This document shows, in pieces, positions 17,034-25,289 of a stretch of 64,000 nucleotides of DNA. The DNA is taken from contig NZ_JBFABG010000020.1 in the NCBI RefSeq assembly GCF_040640215.1, forward strand, positions 1 through 64,000, given 5' to 3'. Numbering within the stretch: position 1 is the first letter of the stretch; each line of letters begins with the position of its first letter. Below the pieces are notes generated by a model. It was not told the origin of the DNA, made no database searches, and saw only the letters and a program-made list of their open reading frames with translations. The DNA comes from Actinosynnema sp040640215 (lineage in GTDB: Bacteria; Actinomycetota; Actinomycetes; Mycobacteriales; Pseudonocardiaceae). The position numbers and the translations under genes were made by a program.

Positions 17034-18821
17034 GTGAGCACCCACTTCACCACCGACCCGACCGCCACCGGTGCCGCCGTGTTCCCCGCCCGCCCCGAAT
17101 GGCTGACCCTGTCCGCCGCCTTCGCCGAGGAGGTCCCGGTCATCGCCGACCGCGACGACCTGCTGGTCACCGTCGCACCCGGCGCGGGCGGGGGCGCGCC
17201 GGCGTGTTTCTACCCCGCCCGCGCGCTGATCGAACTCGACGGCGACCACCTCGGCGTGGACCCCGCCACGGTGGACCCGGCGAACCTGTCCGACCGCCCC
17301 CGCTACGCCCCGGCGTGGGGTGCGCTGACCCACGAGTGCGGGCACGCCAAGCACACCGCGTGGGAACCCCCGGACGAGGCCCCGCCCGGCGTGGTCGCCG
17401 CCGCCGTGCTGCTGGAAGAGCCCCGCATGGAAGCCGCGCAGGTCCGCCGCCGCCCGGACGACCGGCACTGGTTGCGGGCGTGCGTGCGCGGCATCGTCGC
17501 CGCCGACCTGTTGGCGGACCCCGCCACCGCCCCGCAGATGACCCCGGCGCACGCCGCGCACACCGCCGCGCTGTTGCTGGGACGCGCGGACGGCGGGGTG
17601 CTCACCCGCGCCGAGGTCGCCCCGGTCGCCCGCGTGGTCGAGGACGTGCTCGGGGCCGAGGTGCTGGACAGGCTGCGGGCGGTGTGGCGCACGGCGTTGC
17701 GCACCGCCGACGACGACGGCGAGACCATGCTCGCCCTCGGGCGGCAATGGTGCGAGATCCTCGGCACCGACCCCGACCCCGACACCTTCGCCGACCCCGG
17801 CGCGGCACCGGACCCCTCCGGCACTCCCGACCCGTTCGGCGGCACCCCCGGCACCGGTACCCCCGTCGACCCGTCGCCGTTGGCGGACGCGATCTCCGCC
17901 GTACTGGACGGGGTGGCGGCGAGGGTGGCGCGGGAAGAGGCACCCGAGGACCCCGCCGCTGTCGCCGCCGTCGACAAGGCGAAAGCCGACGCCGCCGACA
18001 AGGCGGTGCGGAAGGCGGCACGGCGGGTGTTCACCGCCGGCGGTCCCCGTGACGGGACCACCCTGACGGCCGGCACCCGCCCGCCCACCCCGCAGGAGCG
18101 CACCGCCGCACGGGTGCTGGCGCGCGCGTTGGACACCGCCGGGGTCCGCGAACGGGTCGCGGTCAAGTCCGCCTCGGCGGTCCCGCCGGGGCGGCTGCGG
18201 ATGCGCGGGGTGCGCGCCGCCGAAGCCCAACGCGCCGCCGGGGCGATGGTGACCGCGCAACCGTTCACCCGCACCAACCGCACCACCCGGACCCCGGTCA
18301 CCGCCCCGCCGTTGCGGATCGGGGTGGCGTGCGACGTGTCCGGCTCGATGCGGTGGGCATGCGCGCACGTGACCTCGGCGGCCTGGATCCTGGCCGACGC
18401 CGCCCGCCACACCAGGGTGCCCACCGAGACCGCGAGCGTGATCTTCGGCCACCACGTGCGCCCCCTGACCCACCCCGGCAAACCGCCCGCCGAGATCACC
18501 GAGTTCGAGTCCAACGACAACTGGGAGGACATCCCGGTCGCGCTGGACGCCCTCGACGGCGCACTCGGGCTCTCCCGCCCCGGCGCGGCGCGGCTGCTGG
18601 TCGTCGTCTCCGACGGCGACTACCGCCACCAACCCCGCACCGACGGGCAACGCAGACTCGACCGGCTGCGCGCCTCCGGGTGCGCCGTGCTGTGGCTGAC
18701 CACCGGCACCCACGACACCCCGCTCGCCGGGTCCACCGTCCACGTGCTGACCGACCCCGCCACCACCGTCCGCGCCATCGGACACGCCGCCACCGCCGCC
18801 CTGCGCGCCACCACCCGCTAG
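17034..18821 (+). CDS. VWA-domain protein with HECGH metallopeptidase-like motif
   Basis: The 595-residue protein starts at GTG 17034 after a GAAAGGA site. The N-terminal half contains WGALTHECGHAKHT near residue 100, an HExxH-like zinc site, followed by LLEEPRMEAAQVRRR, a Glu-rich helix that could supply the third ligand. A Pro/Gly/Asp-rich linker spans about residues 245-290. The C-terminal third is a von Willebrand A domain with MIDAS motif DVSGSM near residue 430 and LLVVVSDGDY. The pairing with a MoxR ATPase is the classic MoxR-VWA module. Peptidase activity is inferred, not shown. Confidence 0.8.
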   Translation: MSTHFTTDPTATGAAVFPARPEWLTLSAAFAEEVPVIADRDDLLVTVAPGAGGGAPACFYPARALIELDGDHLGVDPATVDPANLSDRPRYAPAWGALTHECGHAKHTAWEPPDEAPPGVVAAAVLLEEPRMEAAQVRRRPDDRHWLRACVRGIVAADLLADPATAPQMTPAHAAHTAALLLGRADGGVLTRAEVAPVARVVEDVLGAEVLDRLRAVWRTALRTADDDGETMLALGRQWCEILGTDPDPDTFADPGAAPDPSGTPDPFGGTPGTGTPVDPSPLADAISAVLDGVAARVAREEAPEDPAAVAAVDKAKADAADKAVRKAARRVFTAGGPRDGTTLTAGTRPPTPQERTAARVLARALDTAGVRERVAVKSASAVPPGRLRMRGVRAAEAQRAAGAMVTAQPFTRTNRTTRTPVTAPPLRIGVACDVSGSMRWACAHVTSAAWILADAARHTRVPTETASVIFGHHVRPLTHPGKPPAEITEFESNDNWEDIPVALDALDGALGLSRPGAARLLVVVSDGDYRHQPRTDGQRRLDRLRASGCAVLWLTTGTHDTPLAGSTVHVLTDPATTVRAIGHAATAALRATTR

Positions 18822-18898
18822 CCCCACCGGTCCGGGGCGGGACAAACCCCGCCCCGGACCACCCACCGAACCGACCCCATGACCACGAGGTGACCCGC

Positions 18899-19156
18899 AT
18901 GTCCGACACCCGACCCGACACCGTGGGCGAGCTGACCGCCGCCCTGTCCGGCTACGACCCCGCCACCCCGCTGCGGATCGCCGCCCGACCCGGCTACCCG
19001 ACGGAGCACCACCTCGCGCGGGTGGTGTGCACCCCCGACGACACCGAGGGCGACGGCACCCCGCCGACCGGCCCGTCCGTGGTGTGGCTCGGCGTGGGCG
19101 GGCAGGTCGGTCACTTCCCCGAGTCGGCCGCCGACGCCCTGGGGTGGTCGCGATGA
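18899..19156 (+). CDS. Small conserved protein of actinobacterial accessory DNA
   Basis: The 85-residue protein has the pattern VGELTAALSGYDPATPLRIA, ending GPSVVWLGVGGQVGHFPESAADALGW. Short proteins of this pattern occur on actinobacterial plasmids, phages and ICEs, with no known function. The ATG at 18899 follows an ACGAGGTGA site, and its stop overlaps the next start (ATGA). The gene lies 78 bases behind the VWA gene in the same operon. Confidence 0.62.
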   Translation: MSDTRPDTVGELTAALSGYDPATPLRIAARPGYPTEHHLARVVCTPDDTEGDGTPPTGPSVVWLGVGGQVGHFPESAADALGWSR

Positions 19157-19650
19157 CCACCACGACACCCGGACTCGCCGAGCGGGCGGTGCGCGCCGCG
19201 CGCGCCCACCGTGCCGCCGACCCCGACGGGTTCCACCACCGCCACGACAACCCGGAGGCGTGGAACCGGTGGGCGCGTCGCGCCCGTGTCGCCCGCACCG
19301 TCGCCACCGCCCTGCAGGTGCCCGTCGACGCCGTGCTCGTCACCGACGACCCCCACCGCACCTACCCCACCCGCGCCGGAGAGGTCCCCGGTGACCTGAT
19401 CACCGTCACCGACCCCGTCACCGGACGCTTGTGGCGGTTCGTCCCCGACCACAGCACCCCCGGCCAGGCATGGTTGCTGCTCGACCACTGCTCCGGCTGT
19501 TCCACCGAAGTCCCCGTCGCTCGTGTCGCCACCCTGGCCGACCTCGGTGACCACCTCGCCCCCGGCCACAACGCCCCGCCCCTCCGGGAGATCCGCGACA
19601 TCGCCGACCACCGGCCCGGCTGCACCGCACTCCATCAGGCGGAGGGCTGA
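19153..19650 (+). CDS. Hypothetical protein with Cys/His cluster
   Basis: The 165-residue protein starts at ATG 19153, overlapping the previous stop. A charged N-terminal helix (ERAVRAARAHRAADPDGF) leads to a beta-rich middle (GDLITVTDPVTGRLWRFVPD), then DHCSGCSTEVPVARVATLADLGDHL and a late Cys in HRPGCTALH, a possible zinc-binding arrangement. No family is recognised. Coupling to the MoxR-VWA genes suggests a common function. Confidence 0.6.
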   Translation: MTTTTPGLAERAVRAARAHRAADPDGFHHRHDNPEAWNRWARRARVARTVATALQVPVDAVLVTDDPHRTYPTRAGEVPGDLITVTDPVTGRLWRFVPDHSTPGQAWLLLDHCSGCSTEVPVARVATLADLGDHLAPGHNAPPLREIRDIADHRPGCTALHQAEG

Positions 19651-19855
19651 GGGCGGTTTCAGCCGGCGAGTCCCGGGATCACTGGGGCACCGCCGATCTC
19701 CACGGCGGGTTCGGTGAGGTGCGGCCGGACTCGCGCTGGGAACATGCCGAGCCCGACGTGAGGGCCGTTGCCGTCCGCTCTGACAGGTGACACGCCTGAA
19801 AGGCGGCCACCAGGGCGTGTCACGATCGCAACCGACCCGACAGCAGGGGGTTTGG
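19651..19855. other. Spacer with a possible coding relic
   Basis: One plus-strand frame reads DHWGTADLHGGFGEVRPDSRWEHAEPDVRAVAVRSD before a stop near 19790. It looks like protein-coding sequence but lacks a start and a known family. The ribosome site for the next gene (CAGCAGGGGG) is at its right edge. Confidence 0.35.
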
Positions 19856-20542
19856 TTGGCGAGTATCGGTGACGTCGTGGCCGCGCTGCGCCGGGTGGTC
19901 GAGGACCTTCCTTTCGCGCCGCTGGCTGAAGCCCTCGACCTGGTGGAAGACGCGAAAGCCTTCATCGAGCCGGCCGCTGCGGGCAGCGGGCAGGACGGGT
20001 TCGGGCAGGTCGTCGCCCGGTTCGAGGAGGTCGCCGACGGCATCGGCGCGCTTCAGGAGGTGCCGGCGGCCATCCAGCGGTCCGCCACGGCGGCGGCAAG
20101 CCACCTCGAAGGTCAAGGCGTGCCGCGAACCGTCACGCCGCCACCAAACCAACCCGGCACGAGCACGCCGTCGGGAGCGAGGTCGCCCCCGTCGCCCCCG
20201 TCGCCCGAGCGCATGGGCGAGCTGCTCAAGGCCCTCCCCGTGCGCGACGACCCCGGCGGCAAGACCTCGGGGTACTGGGTCGACCGGACCGGCGGGGTGC
20301 AGGGCCTTGTCGAGAGCGGTCGGGGCGAGCTGCGCGAACAGGCGGTGCAGAGTCTGCGTCGTCTGGGCCTGGCGCCCGCGCGGGGAACGCTCACCGTGGC
20401 CGACCACGTGGAGGTGCAGGTCGCGGTGCAGGTGCGAGAGGCCGGTGGCGCTGACGCTACGTTGGCGGTGAACAACCGGCCCTGTGACTTCGGCCCGCTG
20501 TCCTGCGACCGCGTCGTGCCCGGAGTACTTCGGCCGGGCTAA
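19856..20542 (+). CDS. SCP1.201/DddA-like cytidine deaminase toxin
   Basis: From TTG 19856, five bases after a GGGGG site, the protein has 228 residues (GTG 19787 is a longer alternative). Residues 1-85 are a helical, WXG100-like region; residues 90-118 are a Pro/Ser-rich linker. From about 128 comes an SCP1.201-type deaminase: GKTSGYWVDRTG, then TVADHVEVQVAVQ with catalytic His184 and Glu186, and NNRPCDFGPLSC with zinc Cys210 and Cys217. Relatives include DddA, which deaminates cytosine in double-stranded DNA; the substrate here is not proven. A TAA at 20540-20542 stops the frame 19 codons early, because the same frame continues SLTVYWPDGVKTYTGKER to 20599. All catalytic residues precede the stop. 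Confidence 0.8.
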   Translation: MASIGDVVAALRRVVEDLPFAPLAEALDLVEDAKAFIEPAAAGSGQDGFGQVVARFEEVADGIGALQEVPAAIQRSATAAASHLEGQGVPRTVTPPPNQPGTSTPSGARSPPSPPSPERMGELLKALPVRDDPGGKTSGYWVDRTGGVQGLVESGRGELREQAVQSLRRLGLAPARGTLTVADHVEVQVAVQVREAGGADATLAVNNRPCDFGPLSCDRVVPGVLRPG

Positions 20543-20601
20543 AGCCTGACGGTCTATTGGCCCGACGGCGTGAAGACCTACACCGGAAAGGAGCGTTAGC
20601 C

Positions 20602-21018
20602 GTGGGGTACGTGCTCGACGTGGCCTACCGACACGACCAGGAACCGAGGCACCTGCGCACACGTGACGACGTCGACGCCTTCGTCGACGAACTGCTCACA
20701 CTCGGCCCGGCCTACCGCGCCGCCACGGCCTACGCCGTAGAGGAAGGCAGCGACGCACTGCCCGACCACGAGCTGCTGATCGGTGCCGGCGGGCAGACCG
20801 GCCTGGGTGCCGTGCGGTACAGCGGTGAACACGGCACCTGGTACCTCCAGGGCGAGCGGGTCAGCCCCGACGGGGTGCGATTTGCCTACTTCGGCACCGC
20901 CCAGGAGTTCCCGGCCGACGCCGAGGTACCGCTGGACCTGGTCCGCGAAGCCCTGTGGGGACTGCTGACCAGCCGCGGCGACCGTCCGGACGGGATGATC
21001 TGGGCCGAGACCGACTGA
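20602..21018 (+). CDS. Imm1-family immunity protein
   Basis: The 138-residue protein starts at GTG 20602, just behind the toxin tail. The pattern VDAFVDELLTLGPAYRAATAYAV, then DHELLIGAGGQTGLGAVRYSG, GTWYLQG and AQEFPADAEVPLDLVREALWGLL matches the Imm1 immunity family, which is typically encoded next to deaminase toxins. It should bind and neutralise the adjacent deaminase in the cytoplasm. It is acidic, with no signal peptide. The spacing suggests coupling to the full-length toxin frame. Confidence 0.75.
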   Translation: MGYVLDVAYRHDQEPRHLRTRDDVDAFVDELLTLGPAYRAATAYAVEEGSDALPDHELLIGAGGQTGLGAVRYSGEHGTWYLQGERVSPDGVRFAYFGTAQEFPADAEVPLDLVREALWGLLTSRGDRPDGMIWAETD

Positions 21019-21249
21019 GACTGCCGCCGTTCCCGTCGCGCTTGCACGCCACACCCGACCGCAGCCGCCGAAAGCAAGCCGGCCAGGGTGACAGGCCTGC
21101 CACCGAGGTGTCCGCGAAGTCGTAGGCATTGCTGCGGATGCCGAACAGGGAACGGGGTTGACGGTCTTCGTAGGTGGGAGCGGCCTCGTTGGCTTCCGGG
21201 ACTTCACAGCGGCTCCGCTTCGGACACGACGTGGACGTCGACAGCGCGG

Positions 21250-21338
21250 TGAGCCTCGGAGTTCGTCTCACGCCCGCCGTGCACGGCCCGGACGGCTACA
21301 AGAAGTTCACCGGAGGAAAACCGCCGTGGCGTCGTTGA
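21250..21338 (+). pseudogene. Orphan deaminase-toxin C-terminal tail
   Basis: One frame reads GVRLTPAVHGPDGYKKFTGGKPPWRR then stop. It matches the last strand of SCP1.201 toxins (compare VYWPDGVKTYTGKER of the upstream toxin). No catalytic part precedes it in frame. It lies directly before the second immunity gene, so it is the leftover tip of a displaced toxin whose immunity gene survived. Confidence 0.6.
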
Positions 21339-21748
21339 CGGCCTGGTACAAGCAGGGCGAGGAGCCGACCCCGATCACGAGCGCGGCCGATCTCGACGCG
21401 CTGCTGCAACGCATGGCCGCCGACTTCGCCGCCCAGGACGGCCCGGTCCCGCCGATGGTCGAACTGGCCCGCCCCGACCCGTGGGCCGAAGGCTGGGTGG
21501 CCGTCCGCCTCGGCATCGCCCCCGACCGCGGCTTCATCGCCCACGCCGACGCCACCGGCTCCTACATCACCACCAACGGCGGCGACCCGGACGGCGAACC
21601 GGTCCTCTACGACCACCAGGCCCATACCCGGGAATGGCCCTCCGACGCCGAGCTGCCGCCGGCCGACGTCATCAAGGCCGCCCACGACCTCGTCGCCACC
21701 GACGGTGAGCGGTCCACGATCGTCAACTGGCGGCCATGGGGTCCATAG
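21326..21748 (+). CDS. Second Imm1-family immunity protein
   Basis: The 140-residue protein starts at GTG 21326 behind GGAGGAAAA. It reads VASLTAWYKQGEEPTPITSAADLDALLQRM, then MVELARPDPWAEGWVAVRLGI, GFIAHADATGSYIT and REWPSDAELPPADVIKAAHDL, following the same order as the first immunity protein but clearly diverged. No intact toxin precedes it, so it is an orphan immunity gene, probably protecting against sibling-strain toxins. Confidence 0.75.
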   Translation: MASLTAWYKQGEEPTPITSAADLDALLQRMAADFAAQDGPVPPMVELARPDPWAEGWVAVRLGIAPDRGFIAHADATGSYITTNGGDPDGEPVLYDHQAHTREWPSDAELPPADVIKAAHDLVATDGERSTIVNWRPWGP

Positions 21749-21751
21749 GCG

Positions 21752-21830
21752 TCGAACAACCGGCCCTGTGACGTCGGCCCGCTGTCCTGCGACCGCGCCG
21801 TGCCGCGGCAGCACCGGGAAGTCTCGGCGG
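21752..21830 (+). pseudogene. Duplicate deaminase active-site fragment
   Basis: The frame reads SNNRPCDVGPLSCDRAVP and is nearly identical at DNA level to 20467-20520 inside the intact toxin (two differences over about 50 bases). It starts abruptly after the orphan immunity gene and loses similarity after the zinc cysteines. This is the mark of recombination between toxin tips. Confidence 0.75.
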
Positions 21831-21861
21831 AGACGTCGGGTCCACTGCGGGACCGCTCACA

Positions 21862-23784
21862 CTACGAACCACGATTCGCCAGGTCATCTGGCGTTCCGCG
21901 ATACCGACCGCGGCCGGTGGCGAGAGCCCGGGCCGGGTGCGGGGATGGCCGGTGGTGGTCAGGGGGAAGTGAGGGGGCGGCACCGTGGCGGCGTTGGCGT
22001 CGGCCGTACTCGGTGATGGCCTGCCACAGGTCGCGTCGGTCGACGTCGGGCCAGAAGTCGGGGGTGAAGTAGAGCTCGGCGTAGGCGGCGTGCCAGGGCA
22101 GGAAGTTGGAGGTGCGCTGCTCGTCGCCGGTGCGCCACAGCAAGTCGACGTCGGGCATGTCGGGGTGGGGCAGGTGGCGGGCGACGTCGTCCGGGCCGAT
22201 GAGATGGGGGTCGACGTCGCCGTCGCGGGCGGCCTGAACGAGTGCGGCGGCGATGCGGGCGATCTCGTCGCGGCCGCCGTAGTCGATGCACATGGTGAGG
22301 GTCAGTCCGGTGCGGTCACGTGTGCGGCGCTCTTCGCGCACGAGGGCTTCGACGAGGTCGTGGGGCAGCCTGTCCGGGCGGCCGGCCCAGCGCTTGCGGA
22401 TGTCCAGATCACGCAGGGGGCCTTCGACGAGTTCGTGGTGGATCACTTCCAGGATTGTGGCGACCTCCTCCGGGTCGCGTTTCCAGTTCTCGGTCGAGAA
22501 CGCGTAGAGGGTCAGGTGGCGCAGGCCGATCTCCAGGGCGCCGTGGATCACCTCGTGCGCGGCGGCGGCGCCGACGCGGTGGCCGTCCTGGCGGGGCAGG
22601 CCGCGCTGTTGGGCCCAGCGGCCGTTGCCGTCCATGATGACCGCCACGTGCTCGGGCATCTTGTCGGCGGCGATGCGCGGGGGTCGGGCGTCATCGCGGT
22701 GCGGTGGCGGAGGCCGGAGCGCGGTGTCGTCGGCCGTCGGGCCCGGTTCGGTCGTCTCCACCACCGCCGTGGCAGGTCGGGCTGCGGGCACGGTCAGGGG
22801 GGTCAGGTTCCAGGCCACGGCGGAGCGGAGGCGGGCGGGGAGCAGCACACGGGCGCGGGCCGCGACGGACGGGCGCGGCGGGCGTGCGAGCAGGGTGGGG
22901 CCGGCCGCGTCGACGGCGTCGAGTTGCAGGCGCATCAGAGCGGCCGCCGTGTCGAGCACGATGGCGGCGCCGGGGTGCATACCCCTGGTCAGGGCGGGCC
23001 TGATCACCCGGTGGCGGGCCAGGGCGGTCAGGTCGGCGATCAGGGCCGCCACGGCCGGGCTCCAGCAGCCTCGGGTCAGGTCCTCCTCCGCGCCGGGGAA
23101 GGGGTCCATGGCTTCCCGTGGCAGAAGCAGGTGGCCCTGGGCGAGGTCGGTGCCCAGGTCGGTGAGGGTGTCGGTGAGCTGGGCGCCGTCGATGAAGTGC
23201 CGGTAGTCGGCCTGCCGGTCCAACCGCAGGGTCATCGGCGCGCCGGCCTGGTCGAACAGGTGCCGCACCTGGTCGACCCAGGGCACCAATCCCCGGTTGC
23301 ACCAGGCCTGCCACTGGGCCCAGTCGGCGAAGCGCAGACCGTGTGCGTCGTCCCGTGTCGTGGCCATCGCGCCCCGCAGGCCGGACAGGTCCAGCCGCCA
23401 CCGCACCGCCGTGTCCACCAGGGCGTGCCGGATCGGATCGGCGCTCGTGCCCACCGACAGGTCGTGTTCCAGAGCCTTGGTCCACGCCTCGACGTCTGCC
23501 GCACGCCGGGCCGGTTCCACCCCTGGTCGGTCCGCCAGGTCGTCCAGGGCGCTGGCGGCCGCCCACAGCGCCCAGCACGCCGGGCGCAGCACGGCCGGCA
23601 TGAGCTGGACGAGGGTGTGGATGGCGGGGTCGTGAGCTCGTGTGGTGCGGCGGCACAGCTGGTACGCCGCCCGTAAGAGGGGGTCCTCGCCCATCGGCGC
23701 GCGGCCTGCGGTCCTGCCGCGCCGCGCGGGCGTGACGTCGTCGAAGGGTGCCGGGGTGGGCTGGGGGTGTGGGTGTGTGCGCAT
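21862..23784 (-). CDS. Fused squalene/phytoene synthase-like and cis-prenyltransferase protein
   Basis: The 640-residue protein joins two prenyl-diphosphate enzymes. Residues 30-330 resemble head-to-head synthases: LLRAAYQLCRRTTRAHD, first Asp motif ALDDLADRPG and second QLTDTLTDLGTDLAQGHLLLP. Residues 385-615 are a UppS-type cis-prenyltransferase: HVAVIMDGNGRWAQQRGLP with the catalytic Asp, LYAFSTENWKR, and the C-terminal RTGDEQRTSNFLPWHAAYAEL. Both active sites look complete. One polypeptide could build a cis-prenyl chain and condense two prenyl diphosphates. It follows an ABC transporter on the same strand by 16 bases. The product is unknown. Confidence 0.85.
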   Translation of the reverse strand: MRTHPHPQPTPAPFDDVTPARRGRTAGRAPMGEDPLLRAAYQLCRRTTRAHDPAIHTLVQLMPAVLRPACWALWAAASALDDLADRPGVEPARRAADVEAWTKALEHDLSVGTSADPIRHALVDTAVRWRLDLSGLRGAMATTRDDAHGLRFADWAQWQAWCNRGLVPWVDQVRHLFDQAGAPMTLRLDRQADYRHFIDGAQLTDTLTDLGTDLAQGHLLLPREAMDPFPGAEEDLTRGCWSPAVAALIADLTALARHRVIRPALTRGMHPGAAIVLDTAAALMRLQLDAVDAAGPTLLARPPRPSVAARARVLLPARLRSAVAWNLTPLTVPAARPATAVVETTEPGPTADDTALRPPPPHRDDARPPRIAADKMPEHVAVIMDGNGRWAQQRGLPRQDGHRVGAAAAHEVIHGALEIGLRHLTLYAFSTENWKRDPEEVATILEVIHHELVEGPLRDLDIRKRWAGRPDRLPHDLVEALVREERRTRDRTGLTLTMCIDYGGRDEIARIAAALVQAARDGDVDPHLIGPDDVARHLPHPDMPDVDLLWRTGDEQRTSNFLPWHAAYAELYFTPDFWPDVDRRDLWQAITEYGRRQRRHGAAPSLPPDHHRPSPHPARALATGRGRYRGTPDDLANRGS

Positions 23785-23799
23785 CTGGGGACCGGGACC

Positions 23800-24672
23800 T
23801 CAGGGTGCTGTCGTGTCGGACGCCGGCCCCGACGCCGAGGGCGCGGGGGTTCGACGTGGCGGGGTGGGGAAGGAGTCGCTTCCCGGCTCGGGGGCGAGGG
23901 CCTGCGCGGTGGCGGGCAGCGTGCTGCGGGTGCTGCGGCGGAAACCCACCAGGGCGATCAGGGCCGCCACCGAGAACCAGGCCAACTGGATGACCAGGTG
24001 ACCCGGCACCGCGCCGGCGGAGAACCCCGCCGCCGTGCCCGCCTGCATGGCCCCGTAGGACGGGAGGAAGCGCACGACCGGATTGTCGACCCCGGAGCTC
24101 AGGATCGGGTTCTGCAGCGCGAGGTCGATGATGCTGGTCATCACGATGGCGAACATCCCCTCGACCTCCCGGCGCAGCACCGAGCCGAAGCCGACCCCGA
24201 GAGCGCCGTAGGTGAGCCCGGCGCAGAACAGCGCGGCGGCGAGCAGCAGCGGCTGCCGGGGTGTCCACGCCAGGCAGGTGACCGCGGTGGCGTAGGCGGC
24301 GACCGCCGCCGAGACCAGGGCCAGCGCGGTGACCTTGGCCAGCACGAGGTGGGTGCGGGGATAGCCGGCCATCGCCAGCCGGCGGTCGAAGCGGCTGCCG
24401 GAGAAGGTGGCGGCGAACATCATGAAACCGGTGATCAGGGTGACCGCGTTGAGCGCCCCGCTGATCTCCGTCAGCTCGTTCCCGGGCGGTGCCAGCGTCT
24501 CCCCGGTGGCACGCAGCCGCAGGGGCGCCGGGGTGTCGGGAACCGACAGGTACGCCAGGGTCGTCCACAAGGGGATGAACACGACCACGAGAACCAGGGC
24601 GAACCGGTTGCGGCCGTGCTCGACCAGCGCGAACCGGGTGGCCGTGGCGAACCAGCTCAAGTGGGCCCTCAC
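23800..24672 (-). CDS. ABC-2-type transporter permease
   Basis: The 290-residue protein starts at GTG 24672, which overlaps the ATPase stop (GTGA). Six hydrophobic segments are visible, including ALVLVVVFIPLWTTLAYL, AVTLITGFMMFAATFSG, VTALALVSAAVAAYATAV, LLAAALFCAGLTYGALGVGF and LVIQLAWFSVAALIALVGF. The hydrophilic C-terminal 50 residues are Ser/Pro/Thr-rich. It forms the membrane part of the transporter with the preceding ATPase. It is likely an exporter, perhaps of the isoprenoid made by the downstream enzyme (inference). Confidence 0.8.
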   Translation of the reverse strand: MRAHLSWFATATRFALVEHGRNRFALVLVVVFIPLWTTLAYLSVPDTPAPLRLRATGETLAPPGNELTEISGALNAVTLITGFMMFAATFSGSRFDRRLAMAGYPRTHLVLAKVTALALVSAAVAAYATAVTCLAWTPRQPLLLAAALFCAGLTYGALGVGFGSVLRREVEGMFAIVMTSIIDLALQNPILSSGVDNPVVRFLPSYGAMQAGTAAGFSAGAVPGHLVIQLAWFSVAALIALVGFRRSTRSTLPATAQALAPEPGSDSFPTPPRRTPAPSASGPASDTTAP

Positions 24673-25289
24673 GCGGACACCGCCTCGTCGCGACGGAGCA
24701 CCCCGTCGTCCAGACGCCACAACTCGTCCAGGCGCTCGGTGTCGTAGGCCAGGTGGGAGACCACCAGCACCGAACGCCCAGCGTCGCGCAACCGCGCGGC
24801 GAGATCCCAGAAACGCTGGTAGGTGTCCCAGTCGAACCCCTGGTACGGCTCGTCCAGCAACAGCACCCGGGGATCGTGCATCAGCGCCAGCGTCACGTTC
24901 AACTTCTGCCGCGTCCCACCGCTGAGCACCCCGACCCGCTCGTCGACGTACCCGGCGAAGTCCAACACGTCCACGATCTCTTCGGCATACCGCAGATCGG
25001 CCAGGCGATAGGCTTTGCGGAAGAACTCCAGGTGCTGCCGCACGGTCAGAGCCTCGTTGAGGACCACGTGCTGCGGGCAGTACCCGAACGGACCAGCGTG
25101 ACGAACTGTCCCGTGAGTAGGCCGCAGCTCACCGGACAGGATCTTCAGCAAAGTCGATTTCCCCGCGCCGTTCTCCCCGACGACCCCGCACAACGCGCCC
25201 GGACGAAGCAGCAGGTCCACGCCCTGTAAGACGGCCCGCCGGCGGTAGGCATGACGCACACCTCTGACCTCCACGCTTATTTCCCCCAT
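24669..25289 (-). CDS. ABC transporter ATP-binding protein
   Basis: The 206-residue ATPase has Walker A GENGAGKST, Q-loop FGYCPQHVVLNEALTV, signature LSGGTRQKL, Walker B VLLLDEPYQGFDWD and the switch His in VVSHLA. It is the first gene of the three-gene minus-strand operon. The start ATG 25289 (MGEISVEVRGVRHAY) fits the family's N-terminus. It is short but complete. Confidence 0.9.
   Translation of the reverse strand: MGEISVEVRGVRHAYRRRAVLQGVDLLLRPGALCGVVGENGAGKSTLLKILSGELRPTHGTVRHAGPFGYCPQHVVLNEALTVRQHLEFFRKAYRLADLRYAEEIVDVLDFAGYVDERVGVLSGGTRQKLNVTLALMHDPRVLLLDEPYQGFDWDTYQRFWDLAARLRDAGRSVLVVSHLAYDTERLDELWRLDDGVLRRDEAVSA

Noticed and set aside
16800..19361. An 853-residue minus-strand frame over the MoxR-VWA operon
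   Set aside because: It has no motifs and is extremely Gly/Val/Arg-rich; the plus-strand genes have clear Walker, MIDAS and HECGH motifs.
21985..23676. A 563-residue plus-strand frame opposite the prenyl synthase
   Set aside because: It is a shadow of the minus-strand gene, which has both prenyl synthase active sites.
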